NCBI GenBank assembly: GCA_947465395.1
Contig: CANIAL010000001.1
Span: 1 to 64,000, forward strand
Direction: 5' to 3'
Origin: Alphaproteobacteria bacterium
Lineage (GTDB): Bacteria > Pseudomonadota > Alphaproteobacteria > Micropepsales > Micropepsaceae
Length of the DNA stretch: 64,000 nt
The notes below the pieces were generated by a model. The model searched no databases. It was not told where the DNA came from and saw only the letters and a list, made by a program, of their open reading frames with translations. Below are positions 8,777 to 17,957 of this stretch, one piece after another. The translations under genes and the position numbers were made by a program. The stretch's first letter is position 1. Each line of letters begins with the position of its first letter.

Positions 8777-9529
8777 ATGGGTATCGCAAGGCTGCTGGCC
8801 AAAGGCTGGGTCATCTTCTGCCTGTTCGCGGCGGCCCATGCCATGCGTTTCGACCTGGCCGCGGGTGTGCCGCTTGCCAATGCGGCTTTCTCCATCGGCA
8901 TCTGCGTGCTGCTGTTCATGGCCATGGGCCTGTTGTTCGCGGGCGGCTTTGGCGCATCGGGCGCGGCGGGCTTGCCGCTTCGCGTGCGCGCCAAGCCGCA
9001 TCACTGGGTGCCGGGCTTCAATGAAATCGTTTTCGTGGGCTTCGTGATCCTCAGCTTCATCAGCCAGGCAGTTTTGTCGGGCGCGGGCTGGCAGCAATTT
9101 GGCCGCTTTGGCCAGGCGCTGGAATCGGCCATCTATTTCGTGGTGCCGGGCCAGCGGGCGCTGGTGCATGCGCTGGACCATTGCAGCATGGATGGCGGGC
9201 GGCTTTTCTCGGCCAGCTTCGCCTGGATGCTGGCGGTGATCTTCCTGGCATCCGCTGCGTCGCGGCTGCGGCTGCAGGCGGGCATCATCCGGCTGGAGCG
9301 CGCGGCGCGCGCCGACATGCTGGGTCCCACCTGGCGCGCATTCCTTTTGGGCATCGTGGCGGTGATGGGGCTTCAGTTCCTGTTCGTGGGCTCGGCCTAT
9401 CCCTGGCTGGGATGCAGCGCCTTTGCCGACATCACCGGTGCGCTTCTGATCGGCCTGGCCCCGCTGATGCTGGCCTATGTGATCGTGGCGGCGCTGGCTT
9501 CGCTTCTCGCTAGCTCGAAAGAGAGCTAG
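8777..9529 (+). CDS. Multi-pass membrane protein of unknown function
   Basis: I do not recognise this 250-residue protein. It is strongly hydrophobic, with about five or six predicted membrane spans: near residues 7-23, 35-58, 83-100, 150-165, 190-207 and 220-243. Short basic loops (RVRAKPHHW, RLRLQAGIIRLERAAR) separate them. No catalytic motif stands out. The ATG at 8777 lacks a good ribosome binding site, and the upstream gap is filled by the direct repeats. The last codons form a hairpin (GCTAGCTC/GAGCTAGC, 9509-9530) that includes the stop and may form part of a terminator. Confidence 0.6.
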   Translation: MGIARLLAKGWVIFCLFAAAHAMRFDLAAGVPLANAAFSIGICVLLFMAMGLLFAGGFGASGAAGLPLRVRAKPHHWVPGFNEIVFVGFVILSFISQAVLSGAGWQQFGRFGQALESAIYFVVPGQRALVHALDHCSMDGGRLFSASFAWMLAVIFLASAASRLRLQAGIIRLERAARADMLGPTWRAFLLGIVAVMGLQFLFVGSAYPWLGCSAFADITGALLIGLAPLMLAYVIVAALASLLASSKES

Positions 9530-9541
9530 CCAACATTTGTC

Positions 9542-9561
9542 ATTCCCGCGAAAGCGGGAAT
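9542..9561. repeat. Perfect 8-bp palindrome with GAAA loop (ATTCCCGC/GCGGGAAT)
   Basis: ATTCCCGC-GAAA-GCGGGAAT, followed by CCAGC and a run of seven T's at 9573-9579. This hairpin motif is widespread between genes in many proteobacteria. Here, with the T-run about 11 bases later, it could also help terminate the membrane-protein gene. Confidence 0.6.
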
Positions 9562-9578
9562 CCAGCTTGTTCTTTTTT

Positions 9579-9671
9579 TACCCCCTCCGGCCTTCGCATC
9601 TTTCCGCCGCAGGCGGCGGGATGCTGCGGCCACCTCCCCCGCCAGCGGGCTTCGCCCGCGCAGGGGAGGCG
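9579..9671. repeat. Intergenic palindromic element, copy 2
   Basis: It has the same architecture as the element after gor: ACCCCCTCCGGCCTTCGCA, a hairpin (CCGCCGCAGGCGGCGG), CGGCCACCTCCCCC, a second hairpin (GCGGGCTTCGCCCGC) and GGGGAGGC. The inner stems differ in sequence from copy 1 but keep pairing, which indicates that structure is conserved rather than sequence. Confidence 0.7.
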
Positions 9672-9800
9672 GGGCTGTGTTTTCCTAGGGTTTCTGCGGA
9701 GTTTCTAGCTCCGTAACAACAAGCAACATTTTATGAGTCGCCCTTTCCCGCGGCCATGCGTCTAAAGGACTGGATTTCAGCGCCAAAGGGGCTTTTGCCC

Positions 9801-10766
9801 ATGTTTCTACGCCGCCGCGTACCGGAAAAGGGGCCTCTCAAGGCCGCGGTGATCGGCGTTGGCGCGTTCGGCCGTCACCATTGCTCCAAATACCAAAGTC
9901 TGGACGGCGTCGCGCTGTTCGCCGTCGCCGATCCTTCCGCCGATGTGCGCGCCAATGCCATCGCCCAGTATGGCGTGCAGGCGGTTGCCGACTGGCGCGA
10001 TCTTCTGGGCAAGGTGGACCTGGTTTCCATCTGCACCCCCGCCATCACCCATGCCGTGATCGTGCGCGCTTTCCTGAACGCCGGCGCGCATGTGCTGGTG
10101 GAAAAGCCCATCGCCACGACATTGAAGGATGCCGACGAACTGGTGGCGCTGGCCGCCGCCACCGGCCTTGTCCTGACCGTGGGTCACCAGGAACGCTTCG
10201 TCTTTGCCCGCACGGGCCTCTTGGATACCGCCATCGTGCCGCGCGAAATTCAATGCTGGCGCCGTGGTCCCTGGACCGGGCGCGGCGACGATGTCAGCGC
10301 CGTTCTTGACCTGATGATCCATGACCTCGACCTGGCCCATACCCTGGTGCAAAGCCCGGTGCGCGACGTGATGGCCGAAGGCGGCACCCAATATGGCCCC
10401 TTTGCCGACGAAATCACCGCCACCGTCACCTTTGCCAATGGCGCCGTCGCCCATTTCGACACCAGCCGCGTCGCGCTCGCCCGCAAGCGCGGTTTCCGCG
10501 CCATCTATGACGATGGCGTGATCGAGATTGATTTCCTGACCCGCACCCTCACCAACACCACGCCCCGCGCGCTGGGCAGCCTGGAGATCGGCGATCCCCT
10601 GGGCGAATCCGTGACCAGCTTCGTTCAGGCGGCACGGGACGGCGCCGAACCGCTGGTGACGGCGGCCCAGGCCCGTGACGCGCTCAAGACCGCGCTGATG
10701 ATTGACGAGATGGTGGGTCCGCCCATGCCCGTCACCCGCGCCCCCCGCATCGCTGCTGTCGGCTGA
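9801..10766 (+). CDS. Gfo/Idh/MocA-family oxidoreductase
   Basis: This NAD(P)-dependent sugar or cyclitol dehydrogenase-like protein has 321 residues from the ATG at 9801. It has an N-terminal Rossmann fold (AAVIGVGAFGRHH), the family EKP signature in HVLVEKPIATTLKDADEL near residue 100, and a C-terminal alpha/beta domain with HDLDLAHTL near 180 carrying the likely catalytic His. The ATG at 9756 would add 15 residues; I prefer 9801 because AAAGGGG precedes it. GnnA-like UDP-GlcNAc 3-dehydrogenases belong to this family, but no lipid A genes lie nearby, so the substrate is unknown. nadE follows after 43 bases. Confidence 0.8.
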   Translation: MFLRRRVPEKGPLKAAVIGVGAFGRHHCSKYQSLDGVALFAVADPSADVRANAIAQYGVQAVADWRDLLGKVDLVSICTPAITHAVIVRAFLNAGAHVLVEKPIATTLKDADELVALAAATGLVLTVGHQERFVFARTGLLDTAIVPREIQCWRRGPWTGRGDDVSAVLDLMIHDLDLAHTLVQSPVRDVMAEGGTQYGPFADEITATVTFANGAVAHFDTSRVALARKRGFRAIYDDGVIEIDFLTRTLTNTTPRALGSLEIGDPLGESVTSFVQAARDGAEPLVTAAQARDALKTALMIDEMVGPPMPVTRAPRIAAVG

Positions 10767-10809
10767 AACGCGGCTTTGTGCATCCCGCATGGCGGGGTAA
10801 AAGCCTTCC

Positions 10810-12465
10810 ATGCCTTCTGATTTCCGCATCGCTCTTGCCCAGTTGAACCCCGTGATGGGCGACATTGCGGGCAATCTGGCCCGCGCCCGCGCCGCGCTGA
10901 CGCAGGCGGGTGCGTGCGACGTGATCCTGTTCTCCGAGCTTTTCATCACCTGCTATCCGCCCGAGGATCTGGTGCTGAAGCCTGCCTTGCAAGCGCAGGC
11001 GCGGGCGGCGGTGGAGGCCCTGGCCGCCGACACCACGTCCGGCCCCGCCATATTGATGGGCGCGCCCTGGATGGAGGGCGGATTGCTCTACAACGCCATG
11101 CTGCTGCTGGACCAGGGCCGGGTGATGGAAGCGCGCTTCAAGCACGACCTTCCCAATTACGGCGTCTTTGATGAAAAGCGCGTCTTTGCGGCGGGGCCAT
11201 TGCCCGCGCCGATGGATGTGCGCGGCGTACGCATAGGCGTGCCGGTCTGCGAGGATATCTGGCAGGGCGCGGTCTGCGATCATCTGGCCAAGTCGGGCGC
11301 AGAGATTCTGTGCGTGCCCAACGGTTCGCCCTTCGAGGCCGGCAAGGAAGATGTGCGCGTGGCGCTGGCGGCAACGCGGGCGCGCGCGGCGGGCCTGCCG
11401 CTGGCCTATCTCAACCAAATGGGCGGGCAGGACGAGCTGGTGTTCGACGGCGCGTCTTTCGTCCTGAATGCGGATGGCGCGGTGGCGCTGCACATGCCCG
11501 GCTGGCGCGAAGCCGTGACGGTCACGCGCTGGTCGAAGACGGGTGGCAAATGGGTTTGCGCGTCCGGTGACATCGCCGAACGCGGTGATCGCCCGGCCCA
11601 GGTCTACCAGGCCATGATGCTGGGCCTGCGCGACTATGTGAACAAGAACCGTTTTCCCGGCGTGGTGCTGGGGCTTTCCGGCGGCATTGATTCCGCTTTG
11701 TCGGCGGCGGTGGCGGTGGATGCGCTGGGCGCCGATCGCGTGCGGCTGGTGATGATGCCGTCGAAATACACCTCCCGCGAAAGCCTGGAAGACGCCGACG
11801 CCTGCGCCCGGATGCTGGGTGCGCCGTATGAAACCATCGAGATCGAACGCGCCGTGGCGGCCATGGGCACGACGATGTCGCCGGCCTTTGCGGGCACGGA
11901 CACGGGCATCACGGAAGAAAATATCCAGTCGCGGCTGCGCGGTGTCATCCTGATGGCGCTGTCCAACAAGTTCGGCGCTATGGTCCTGACGACCGGCAAC
12001 AAGTCGGAGATGAGCGTGGGCTATGCCACCCTCTATGGCGACATGTGCGGCGGCTATAATGTGCTGAAGGACATCTACAAGACCGAAGTCTTCGCGCTGG
12101 CAAGCTGGCGCAATTCAGACTCACCAGACGGCGCGCTGGGGCCGCAGGGCCGCGTCATGCCGGAGCGGGTGATCGAAAAGCCGCCATCCGCGGAATTGCG
12201 CCCCGGCCAGACCGACCAGGATTCCCTGCCGCCCTATGACGTTCTGGACGGCATCCTGGAATGCCTGGTGGAAAAGGAAATGGGCGTGGCCGACACCGTG
12301 GCGCGCGGCTTTGACGCCGCCATCGTCAAGCGCATCGAACATCTTCTCTATGTCTCGGAATACAAGCGCCGCCAGGCCCCGCCGGGGGTGAAAATCTCGC
12401 CCCGCAATTTCGGCCGCGACCGGCGCTATCCCATCACCAATGCTTTCCGGGACACGCGGTCATGA
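10810..12465 (+). CDS. nadE: NAD+ synthase, glutamine-hydrolysing
   Basis: It amidates nicotinate adenine dinucleotide to NAD+ using glutamine and ATP. The N-terminal nitrilase-like glutaminase domain shows the Glu-Lys-Cys triad in [15 protein letters not shown] (near residue 40), [16 protein letters not shown] (near 115) and [10 protein letters not shown] (near 150). The C-terminal synthetase has the PP-loop [20 protein letters not shown] near residues 290-309 and [20 protein letters not shown] near 395. The 551-residue length is normal for the two-domain form. The stop overlaps the gltX start by four bases (ATGA). Confidence 0.96.
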   Translation: MPSDFRIALAQLNPVMGDIAGNLARARAALTQAGACDVILFSELFITCYPPEDLVLKPALQAQARAAVEALAADTTSGPAILMGAPWMEGGLLYNAMLLLDQGRVMEARFKHDLPNYGVFDEKRVFAAGPLPAPMDVRGVRIGVPVCEDIWQGAVCDHLAKSGAEILCVPNGSPFEAGKEDVRVALAATRARAAGLPLAYLNQMGGQDELVFDGASFVLNADGAVALHMPGWREAVTVTRWSKTGGKWVCASGDIAERGDRPAQVYQAMMLGLRDYVNKNRFPGVVLGLSGGIDSALSAAVAVDALGADRVRLVMMPSKYTSRESLEDADACARMLGAPYETIEIERAVAAMGTTMSPAFAGTDTGITEENIQSRLRGVILMALSNKFGAMVLTTGNKSEMSVGYATLYGDMCGGYNVLKDIYKTEVFALASWRNSDSPDGALGPQGRVMPERVIEKPPSAELRPGQTDQDSLPPYDVLDGILECLVEKEMGVADTVARGFDAAIVKRIEHLLYVSEYKRRQAPPGVKISPRNFGRDRRYPITNAFRDTRS

Positions 12466-13787
12466 GCGTTATCGTCCGTGTCGCCCCGTCCCCCACCGGT
12501 TACCTGCATGTGGGCAATGCCCGTGCGGCGCTGCTGAATGCGCTGTTCGCCCGCCACAGCGGCGGCAAGTTCATGCTGCGGATTGACGACACCGACGACA
12601 CCCGCAGCAAGCCGGAGTTTGAAACCGCCATCCTGGAAGATTTGGCATGGCTGGGCCTGCCGCATGACATATTCGCCCGCCAGTCGGACCGTGCCGCGCG
12701 CTATCGCGAAGCCGCCGAAACTTTGAAAGCCGCTGGCCGCCTCTACCCCTGTTACGAGACGGCGGCCGAGCTGGACCGCCGCCGCAAGCGCCAGATGGCA
12801 ATGGGCAAGCCGCCCGTCTATGACCGCGCCGCGCTGAACCTGTCCGCCGAAGACCGCGCGAAACTGGAAGCGGAGGGCCGTGCCCCCCATTGGCGTTTCA
12901 AGCTGTCCCACACCAAGGTCGCCTGGGACGACCTGATCCGGGGCCGGGTGGAAATTGACACCGCCACGCTGTCAGACCCCGTGCTGATCCGCGAGGATGG
13001 GCGCTTCCTCTACACCTTGCCGTCCGTGCTGGATGATGCCGATTTCGCCGTGACGCACATCCTGCGCGGCGAAGACCATGTCACCAACACCGCGCCCCAG
13101 ATCGAAATCTTTGACGCGTTGGGCGTGGGCCGTCCCGCCTTTGCCCATTTCGCGTTGTTCGTGGCGACGGGCGGCGAGGTGCTGTCCAAGCGCGAAGGCT
13201 CGCTGTCGCTGCGCGCCCTGCGCGATGACGGGATCGAACCGCTGGCGCTGGCCGCGTACCTGGCCCGCATCGGCACGTCGGACGCCATCGAACCGGCCGC
13301 CTCGCTGGACGAACTGGCGGCGGATTTTGATTTTTCCAAGATGGGCCGGGCGCTGGCGCATTTCGATCCCGCCGAACTCATAGCCCTCAACGCCCGCACG
13401 CTGCACACGATGCCCTTTGCCGCCGTGGCGGACCGGCTTCCCTTCCAGAAAGAAGATCTGTGGAATGCGCTGCGCCCCAATCTCACCCGCCTGTCTGACA
13501 TCAGCGACCTGCTGCGGATGGTGGATGGCCCCATCACCCCCGTCATTGAAGATGCGGCGTTCCTGGCCCAGGCCGCTGCGCTGTTGCCGCCCGAACCCTG
13601 GGACGAAACGACCTGGGGCGCCTGGACCAAGGCGGTCGCGGCCCAGACGGGCGTAAAGGGGCGGGGGCTTTTCCATCCCCTGCGCCTGGCGCTGACGGGG
13701 CTGGACCATGGACCCGAACTGAAAAAACTGTTACCCCTGATCGGGCGCGGCAAGACCCTGTCGCGGCTCAAAGGGGAAACGGCGTGA
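12462..13787 (+). CDS. gltX: Glutamyl-tRNA synthetase
   Basis: This class I aminoacyl-tRNA synthetase has 441 residues, slightly shorter than the classic 470. The HIGH-type motif is [11 protein letters not shown] at residues 16-26 and the KMSKS equivalent is [10 protein letters not shown] near 240. Alphaproteobacteria often carry two GltX paralogues and usually make Gln-tRNA indirectly through GatCAB, so this copy may charge tRNA-Glu, tRNA-Gln or both. The sequence alone does not decide between these. It is coupled to nadE by a four-base overlap, probably one transcript. Confidence 0.94.
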   Translation: MSVIVRVAPSPTGYLHVGNARAALLNALFARHSGGKFMLRIDDTDDTRSKPEFETAILEDLAWLGLPHDIFARQSDRAARYREAAETLKAAGRLYPCYETAAELDRRRKRQMAMGKPPVYDRAALNLSAEDRAKLEAEGRAPHWRFKLSHTKVAWDDLIRGRVEIDTATLSDPVLIREDGRFLYTLPSVLDDADFAVTHILRGEDHVTNTAPQIEIFDALGVGRPAFAHFALFVATGGEVLSKREGSLSLRALRDDGIEPLALAAYLARIGTSDAIEPAASLDELAADFDFSKMGRALAHFDPAELIALNARTLHTMPFAAVADRLPFQKEDLWNALRPNLTRLSDISDLLRMVDGPITPVIEDAAFLAQAAALLPPEPWDETTWGAWTKAVAAQTGVKGRGLFHPLRLALTGLDHGPELKKLLPLIGRGKTLSRLKGETA

Positions 13788-13877
13788 ACTTTTCCTGTCA
13801 AACCGGAATTCGAATTAGCGGCTAAGTCCCCGCGCCTTCCGTTTGCCTGAAGCGTTCCACCTTTTCGAGTCTCCCCC

Positions 13878-15188
13878 ATGACCCTGCGCCTCACCAATAC
13901 CCTGACCAAGACCAAGGGCGTTTTCGCGCCATTGGATGCGAAGAATGTGCGGATGTATGTTTGCGGTCCCACGGTTTATGACCTGGCCCATATCGGCAAT
14001 GCGCGCCCCGTGATCGTGTTCGATGTGCTGTACCGGCTGCTGCGCCACATGTATGGCGCCGGGCATGTCTCTTACGTGCGCAACATCACGGACGTGGACG
14101 ACAAGATAAACGCGCGCGCTGCGGAGCGCGGCATTTCCATCCGCGAACTGACCGAAGAGACCGCGCGGATATACGAAGACGATGTGGCGGCGCTGGGCTG
14201 CCTGCCGCCCGCCGTGACGCCCCGCGCCACCGAGCATATCGGCGAAATGGTGGCGATGATCGGCGACCTCGTTGCGTCCGGCAACGCCTATGCTGCTGAA
14301 GGCCATGTGCTGTTCGATGTCACATCGAAAGCCGATTACGGAAAATTGTCGCGCCGTTCGCTGGATGAAATGCTGGCGGGTGCGCGGGTGGAAGTGGCGC
14401 CCTACAAGAAGAACGCCATGGATTTCGTGCTGTGGAAACCTTCCACGCCCGAACAGCCCGGCTGGGATTCACCCTGGGGCCGTGGCCGTCCGGGCTGGCA
14501 CATTGAATGTTCGGCCATGGCGGGAAAATACCTGGGTCCGACGTTTGATATTCATGGCGGCGGCATAGATTTGGTTTTCCCGCACCATGAAAATGAAATC
14601 GCCCAGTCCGAATGCGCCCATCATGGCGCGCCCATCGCCAATGTCTGGATGCACAATGGCTTCCTGCAGGTCGAGGGTGAGAAGATGGCCAAGTCGGCGG
14701 GCAATTTCTTCACCATCCGCGAGTTCTTGGCCGACTGGCCGGGCGAGGTACTGCGCTTCAACATGCTGCGCACCCATTATCGCCAGCCGATTGATTTCAC
14801 ACTTGGCGGCCTGCGTGAAAGCTGGAAGACATTGGAGAAATGGTACGCGGTGACCGAGCCGCTGGCCGACCCCGCGCCCGACACCGCCTTCTTCGCGGCG
14901 CTGATGGATGACCTCAACACGCCTGCCGCCATCGCCAGCCTGCACCAGGCGGACGAGATGGCGCTGGCGGGTGGTCTTGGGTTCCTGGGCTTTTCCAATG
15001 TGCAGTTGAAACTTGCAGCGCGCGTGGTTGTGGACGATGGCGCGATTGCTGCCGCCATTACCGCCCGCAACGCCGCCCGCGCATCCAAGAACTTCGCGGA
15101 AAGCGACCGCATCCGCGACGACTTGCTGGCCAAGGGCATTGTCCTGAAGGACGGGCCGTCCGGCACCACCTGGGAGCCTAAACGGTGA
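13878..15188 (+). CDS. cysS: Cysteinyl-tRNA synthetase
   Basis: This class I synthetase charges tRNA-Cys. It has the zinc-binding Cys29 in YVCGPTVYD, the HIGH equivalent [12 protein letters not shown] near residue 37, the zinc/cysteine site [10 protein letters not shown] near 205, [15 protein letters not shown] near 225, and the KMSKS loop KMAKSAGNF near 270. The 436-residue length is near the family norm. The 90-base gap after gltX contains no T-box or other leader that I can see. The stop overlaps the long open frame of the next small ORF, but that ORF's likely start is 63 bases downstream. Confidence 0.95.
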   Translation: MTLRLTNTLTKTKGVFAPLDAKNVRMYVCGPTVYDLAHIGNARPVIVFDVLYRLLRHMYGAGHVSYVRNITDVDDKINARAAERGISIRELTEETARIYEDDVAALGCLPPAVTPRATEHIGEMVAMIGDLVASGNAYAAEGHVLFDVTSKADYGKLSRRSLDEMLAGARVEVAPYKKNAMDFVLWKPSTPEQPGWDSPWGRGRPGWHIECSAMAGKYLGPTFDIHGGGIDLVFPHHENEIAQSECAHHGAPIANVWMHNGFLQVEGEKMAKSAGNFFTIREFLADWPGEVLRFNMLRTHYRQPIDFTLGGLRESWKTLEKWYAVTEPLADPAPDTAFFAALMDDLNTPAAIASLHQADEMALAGGLGFLGFSNVQLKLAARVVVDDGAIAAAITARNAARASKNFAESDRIRDDLLAKGIVLKDGPSGTTWEPKR

Positions 15189-15250
15189 CACCCTATCCAC
15201 ACCAGGTTCCGTCTTATCCACGCGCCTTTCGGCTCTGCTATGCTGGCGGC

Positions 15251-15529
15251 ATGAACGCGAACGACGTCATCCTTACCCCCGTCATCCGCGCCGCTTTGGC
15301 GCGTGGCGCTCGCGCGCGTCCCGTGAGCGCCGGGGAGAGGGGGGAGGGGGGCAAAAAATCCCCGCACAATTATCTTGCCGAAGCGGCGAAAAAGCCTTGC
15401 GGCGCAAGGCCCGGCAACCGCAACGCGGCCCGCCGCCCGCTGGATAGCGCCGTCCGCCGGACCTGTGTTCGCGCCCTTTTGGCCGACACCAAAGCACTTC
15501 TCAAAAGCCTGGAGGTGCGTCGTGGCTAA
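15251..15529 (+). CDS. Small basic protein of unknown function
   Basis: This 92-residue frame starts MNANDVILTPVIRAALARG. The C-terminal part contains GARPGNRNAARRPLDSAVRR followed by a helix (VRALLADTKALLKSLEV). A GxPxGNRNAxKxG patch followed by a helix ending in ...LLxxxxALL occurs in many small alphaproteobacterial hypothetical proteins of unknown role; that resemblance is from memory and not tested. The middle is low-complexity (GERGEGGKK). The frame runs 8 bases into cimA, and the cimA ribosome binding site (GGAGGTG) lies within its last codons, so coupling is plausible. Confidence 0.5.
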   Translation: MNANDVILTPVIRAALARGARARPVSAGERGEGGKKSPHNYLAEAAKKPCGARPGNRNAARRPLDSAVRRTCVRALLADTKALLKSLEVRRG

Positions 15530-17120
15530 GGAACGGCTTTATCTTTTCGACACCACCTTGCGCGACGGCGCGCAGACCACGGGTGTGGATTTTTCGGTCG
15601 AAGACAAGCGCCAGATCGCCATCGCGCTGGATGGCCTGGGGCTGGATTACATCGAAGGCGGCTGGCCCGGCGCCAACCCCACCGACACGGCTTTCTTCGC
15701 GGAACGCCCGCCGCTGAAGACGGCGCGCTTCACCGCCTTCGGCATGACCAAGCGGTCGGGCCGCAGCGCCGAGAATGACCCGGCCCTGGCGCAGGTGATG
15801 GATGCCGCCGCCGACGCCGTCTGCCTGGTGGGCAAGACATCGGGTTACCAGGTGGACGTGGCGCTGGAAATTCCGCGCGCCGAAAACCTGGACAATATTT
15901 CCAAATCCATCGCTGCGGTGGCGGCGAAAAAGCGCGAACCCCTGTTCGATGCCGAGCATTTCTTCGACGGCTACAAGGCCGAGCCGGATTATGCGCTGGC
16001 CTGCATCACGGCGGCGCATGATGCGGGCGCGAAGTGGATCGTGCTGTGCGACACCAATGGCGGCACCATGCCGGACGATGTCTATCGCGTGGTCAGCGAG
16101 ATCAAGCAGAAGCTGCCCGGCGCGGCGCTGGGCATCCATGCCCATAACGACACCGAGCAGGCCGTGGCGGTCAGCCTGGCCGCGGTGCGGGCGGGCGTGC
16201 GCCAGATCCAGGGCACCTTGAACGGCCTTGGCGAACGCTGCGGCAATGCCAATCTCTGTTCGTTGATTCCGAACCTGATGCTGAAGGAACCCTTCGCGTC
16301 ACAGTTTGAAACCGGCATCACCAAAGCGAATCTCGCAAAAGTCATTCAGGTCTCGCGGCTGCTGGATGAAATCCTCAACCGCGCGCCCAACCGCCATGCG
16401 CCTTATGTCGGCGCGTCTGCCTTCGCGCACAAGGGTGGCTTGCATTCCTCCGCCGTGCTGAAGGACCCCGCCACCTATGAGCATGTGGTGCCGGAAAGCG
16501 TTGGCAACAAGCGCGTCATCCCGGTGTCGGACCAGGCGGGGCGTTCCAATCTTATGGTGCGCTTGTCTGAAGCGGGTATTGATATTGACGCCAAGGATGC
16601 GCGCGTCTCGCGCCTCTTGGAAGACGTGAAGGCGCGCGAATTCCTGGGCTATGCCTATGACGGCGCCGAGGCGTCCTTTGCGCTGCTGGCCGGGCGCGCC
16701 TTGGGCCAGGTGCCGGATTATTTCCAGGTAACCGGCTTCAAGGTGTCGGTGTCGCGCCAGAAGGACGCCAAGGGCGAACTCGCCACCGTCTCCGAAGGCG
16801 TGGTGGATTTGAACGTGGCGGGCGATCACCTGCACAATGTCGCCACCGGCAATGGCCCGGTGAATGCGCTGGACGCGGCGCTGCGAAAAGATTTGGGCAA
16901 ATATTCCGAATTTCTCGCCGATTTGCGGCTGGTGGATTACAAGGTGCGGATTCTCACCAGCGGCACCGAAGCCGTGACGCGCGTGATGGTGGAAAGCGTG
17001 GATGGCAAGGGCCTGCGCTGGTCCACCGTGGGCGTTTCCGCCAACATCGTGGATGCGTCGTTCGAGGCGCTGACAGATTCCATCATCTACAAACTCTACC
17101 GGGATGGGGTAAAGGTTTGA
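15522..17120 (+). CDS. cimA: (R)-citramalate synthase
   Basis: It condenses pyruvate and acetyl-CoA to citramalate, the threonine-independent route to 2-oxobutyrate and isoleucine. The 532-residue protein has an N-terminal TIM-barrel HMGL-like domain: FDTTLRDGAQTTGVDFS at residues 8-24, LCDTNGG near 170, HAHNDTEQAVAVSLAAVRAG near 205 and GTLNGLGERCGN near 230. It also has a C-terminal LeuA-type regulatory dimer domain (PVNALDAALRKDL, YKVRILTSGTEAVTRVMVES). The length and the YIEGGWPGANPTD motif fit the long CimA clade rather than LeuA. The start is GTG at 15522 after GGAGGTG. It shares pathway enzymes with leuD and leuB further along. Confidence 0.92.
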   Translation: MAKERLYLFDTTLRDGAQTTGVDFSVEDKRQIAIALDGLGLDYIEGGWPGANPTDTAFFAERPPLKTARFTAFGMTKRSGRSAENDPALAQVMDAAADAVCLVGKTSGYQVDVALEIPRAENLDNISKSIAAVAAKKREPLFDAEHFFDGYKAEPDYALACITAAHDAGAKWIVLCDTNGGTMPDDVYRVVSEIKQKLPGAALGIHAHNDTEQAVAVSLAAVRAGVRQIQGTLNGLGERCGNANLCSLIPNLMLKEPFASQFETGITKANLAKVIQVSRLLDEILNRAPNRHAPYVGASAFAHKGGLHSSAVLKDPATYEHVVPESVGNKRVIPVSDQAGRSNLMVRLSEAGIDIDAKDARVSRLLEDVKAREFLGYAYDGAEASFALLAGRALGQVPDYFQVTGFKVSVSRQKDAKGELATVSEGVVDLNVAGDHLHNVATGNGPVNALDAALRKDLGKYSEFLADLRLVDYKVRILTSGTEAVTRVMVESVDGKGLRWSTVGVSANIVDASFEALTDSIIYKLYRDGVKV

Positions 17121-17121
17121 T

Positions 17122-17202
17122 TCTGACCCCCATCTGTCCGCCACGCGGGCAGGCCCGCTAGCGGACATCTTCCCCCGCCAAATGCTTCGCATTGCGGGGA
17201 AA
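17122..17202. repeat. Intergenic double-hairpin element, variant (ATCTGTCCGC/GCGGACATCTTCCCCCGC)
   Basis: It lies between cimA and the convergent LOG-type gene. It reads CCCCCATCTGTCCGC, an inner GCGGGCAGGCCCGC hairpin, GCGGACATCTTCCCCCGC, then CAAATGCTTCGCATTG and GCGGGGAAAG. The two-hairpin layout parallels the copies at 6997, 9579 and 56077, but the consensus words differ, so I treat it as a related second family. It probably terminates both converging genes. Confidence 0.6.
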
Positions 17203-17217
17203 GAAAGCCGGAGTTCT

Positions 17218-17778
17218 TTATGACAACTTGCCTTCGAGCATCTTGAGGGCCGCTTCCGGCCCGTCGGCCAGATGGTACAATTTCAAAATCGTATCCTTGG
17301 CAAAGCCCGCATTCACGGTGGCGTGCAGCATGGCATCAAGGGCATCGTAATAGCCGTTCACATTGACAACGATGATGGGCTTGGCATGCACGCCAAGCTG
17401 CGCTTCCACCGCCACCTCGAAGAATTCGTCAAAGGTGCCAAGCCCGCCCGGCAAGACCAGAAACGCATCCGACATTTCCAGCATCAGCGCCTTGCGCTGC
17501 TGAATGTGCGGCGTGACAATGAGTTTCTCCTCCGTCGACACAGGCGGCTCCAGCGCCTGCAGGAAGGCGGGAATGATTCCCTGCACGACCACGCCGCCGG
17601 CCTGTGCGGCCCGCGCCACATCGCCCATCAACCCGTTGCCGCCGCCCCCAAAGACCAAGGGATAGCCAAGCCGCGCCAGGCCCGCGCCAATCGCCGTGGC
17701 CGCGGCACGGAAGGCCGGATCAACACCAAAGGATGATCCGCAAAAGACGCAGACGGTGGGCTTGTTTTGCTTATCCAT
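17218..17778 (-). CDS. LOG-family (TIGR00730) nucleoside 5'-monophosphate phosphoribohydrolase
   Basis: This Rossmann-fold protein of 186 residues resembles cytokinin-activating LOG enzymes, which release the base from N6-substituted AMP. It carries the FCGSS entry (residues 11-15), GGGGNGLMGDVARAA near residue 45, and the diagnostic PGGLGTFDEFFE near residue 100. The ATG at 17776-17778 (MDKQNKPTVCVFCGSS) gives the usual N-terminus; a longer frame would run into the region upstream of the divergent mini-protein. The substrate in bacteria is usually untested, so the specific reaction is inferred from the family. Confidence 0.85.
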   Translation of the reverse strand: MDKQNKPTVCVFCGSSFGVDPAFRAAATAIGAGLARLGYPLVFGGGGNGLMGDVARAAQAGGVVVQGIIPAFLQALEPPVSTEEKLIVTPHIQQRKALMLEMSDAFLVLPGGLGTFDEFFEVAVEAQLGVHAKPIIVVNVNGYYDALDAMLHATVNAGFAKDTILKLYHLADGPEAALKMLEGKLS

Positions 17779-17852
17779 GCCATTATCAGGGTTGCGCCGG
17801 GTCACACGGCTTCCTAAGTAGGTTCTTCCTATCAGGTTCCCTGATCCAGCCA

Positions 17853-17957
17853 ATGGAGAATTCAGTGCGGCGATGGCTGATTGTACTGGTTGCGGTGGCG
17901 GTGATCGCGCTGATCGCGGGCTATGTCACCTTTGGTGGCGGGAATATGGGCCGCTAG
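17853..17957 (+). CDS. 34-residue single-span membrane mini-protein
   Basis: The protein starts MENSVRRWLIVLVAVAVIA and ends TFGGGNMGR. After a short basic N-terminus, about 20 residues are purely hydrophobic (membrane helix about residues 8-28), followed by a glycine-rich tail. Its TAG is immediately followed by the ATG of the Atm1-type exporter (TAGATG), so the two would be translationally coupled. No clear Shine-Dalgarno is visible, and a GTG five codons in is an alternative start. Small size keeps confidence moderate. If real, it could be an accessory subunit or simply a coupling leader. Confidence 0.45.
   Translation: MENSVRRWLIVLVAVAVIALIAGYVTFGGGNMGR

Noticed and set aside
7181..9181. 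Very long open frame (over 600 codons) on the minus strand across aroG and beyond
   Set aside because: It mirrors the codon structure of the real + strand genes, has low-complexity His/Gly/Arg-rich translation and no recognisable domain. Similar antisense frames opposite glmS, rhlE, pyc and rsmB are rejected for the same reason.
13788..13877. T-box or other tRNA-sensing leader before cysS
   Set aside because: The gap is only 90 bases, with no T-box sequence and no terminator/antiterminator pair.
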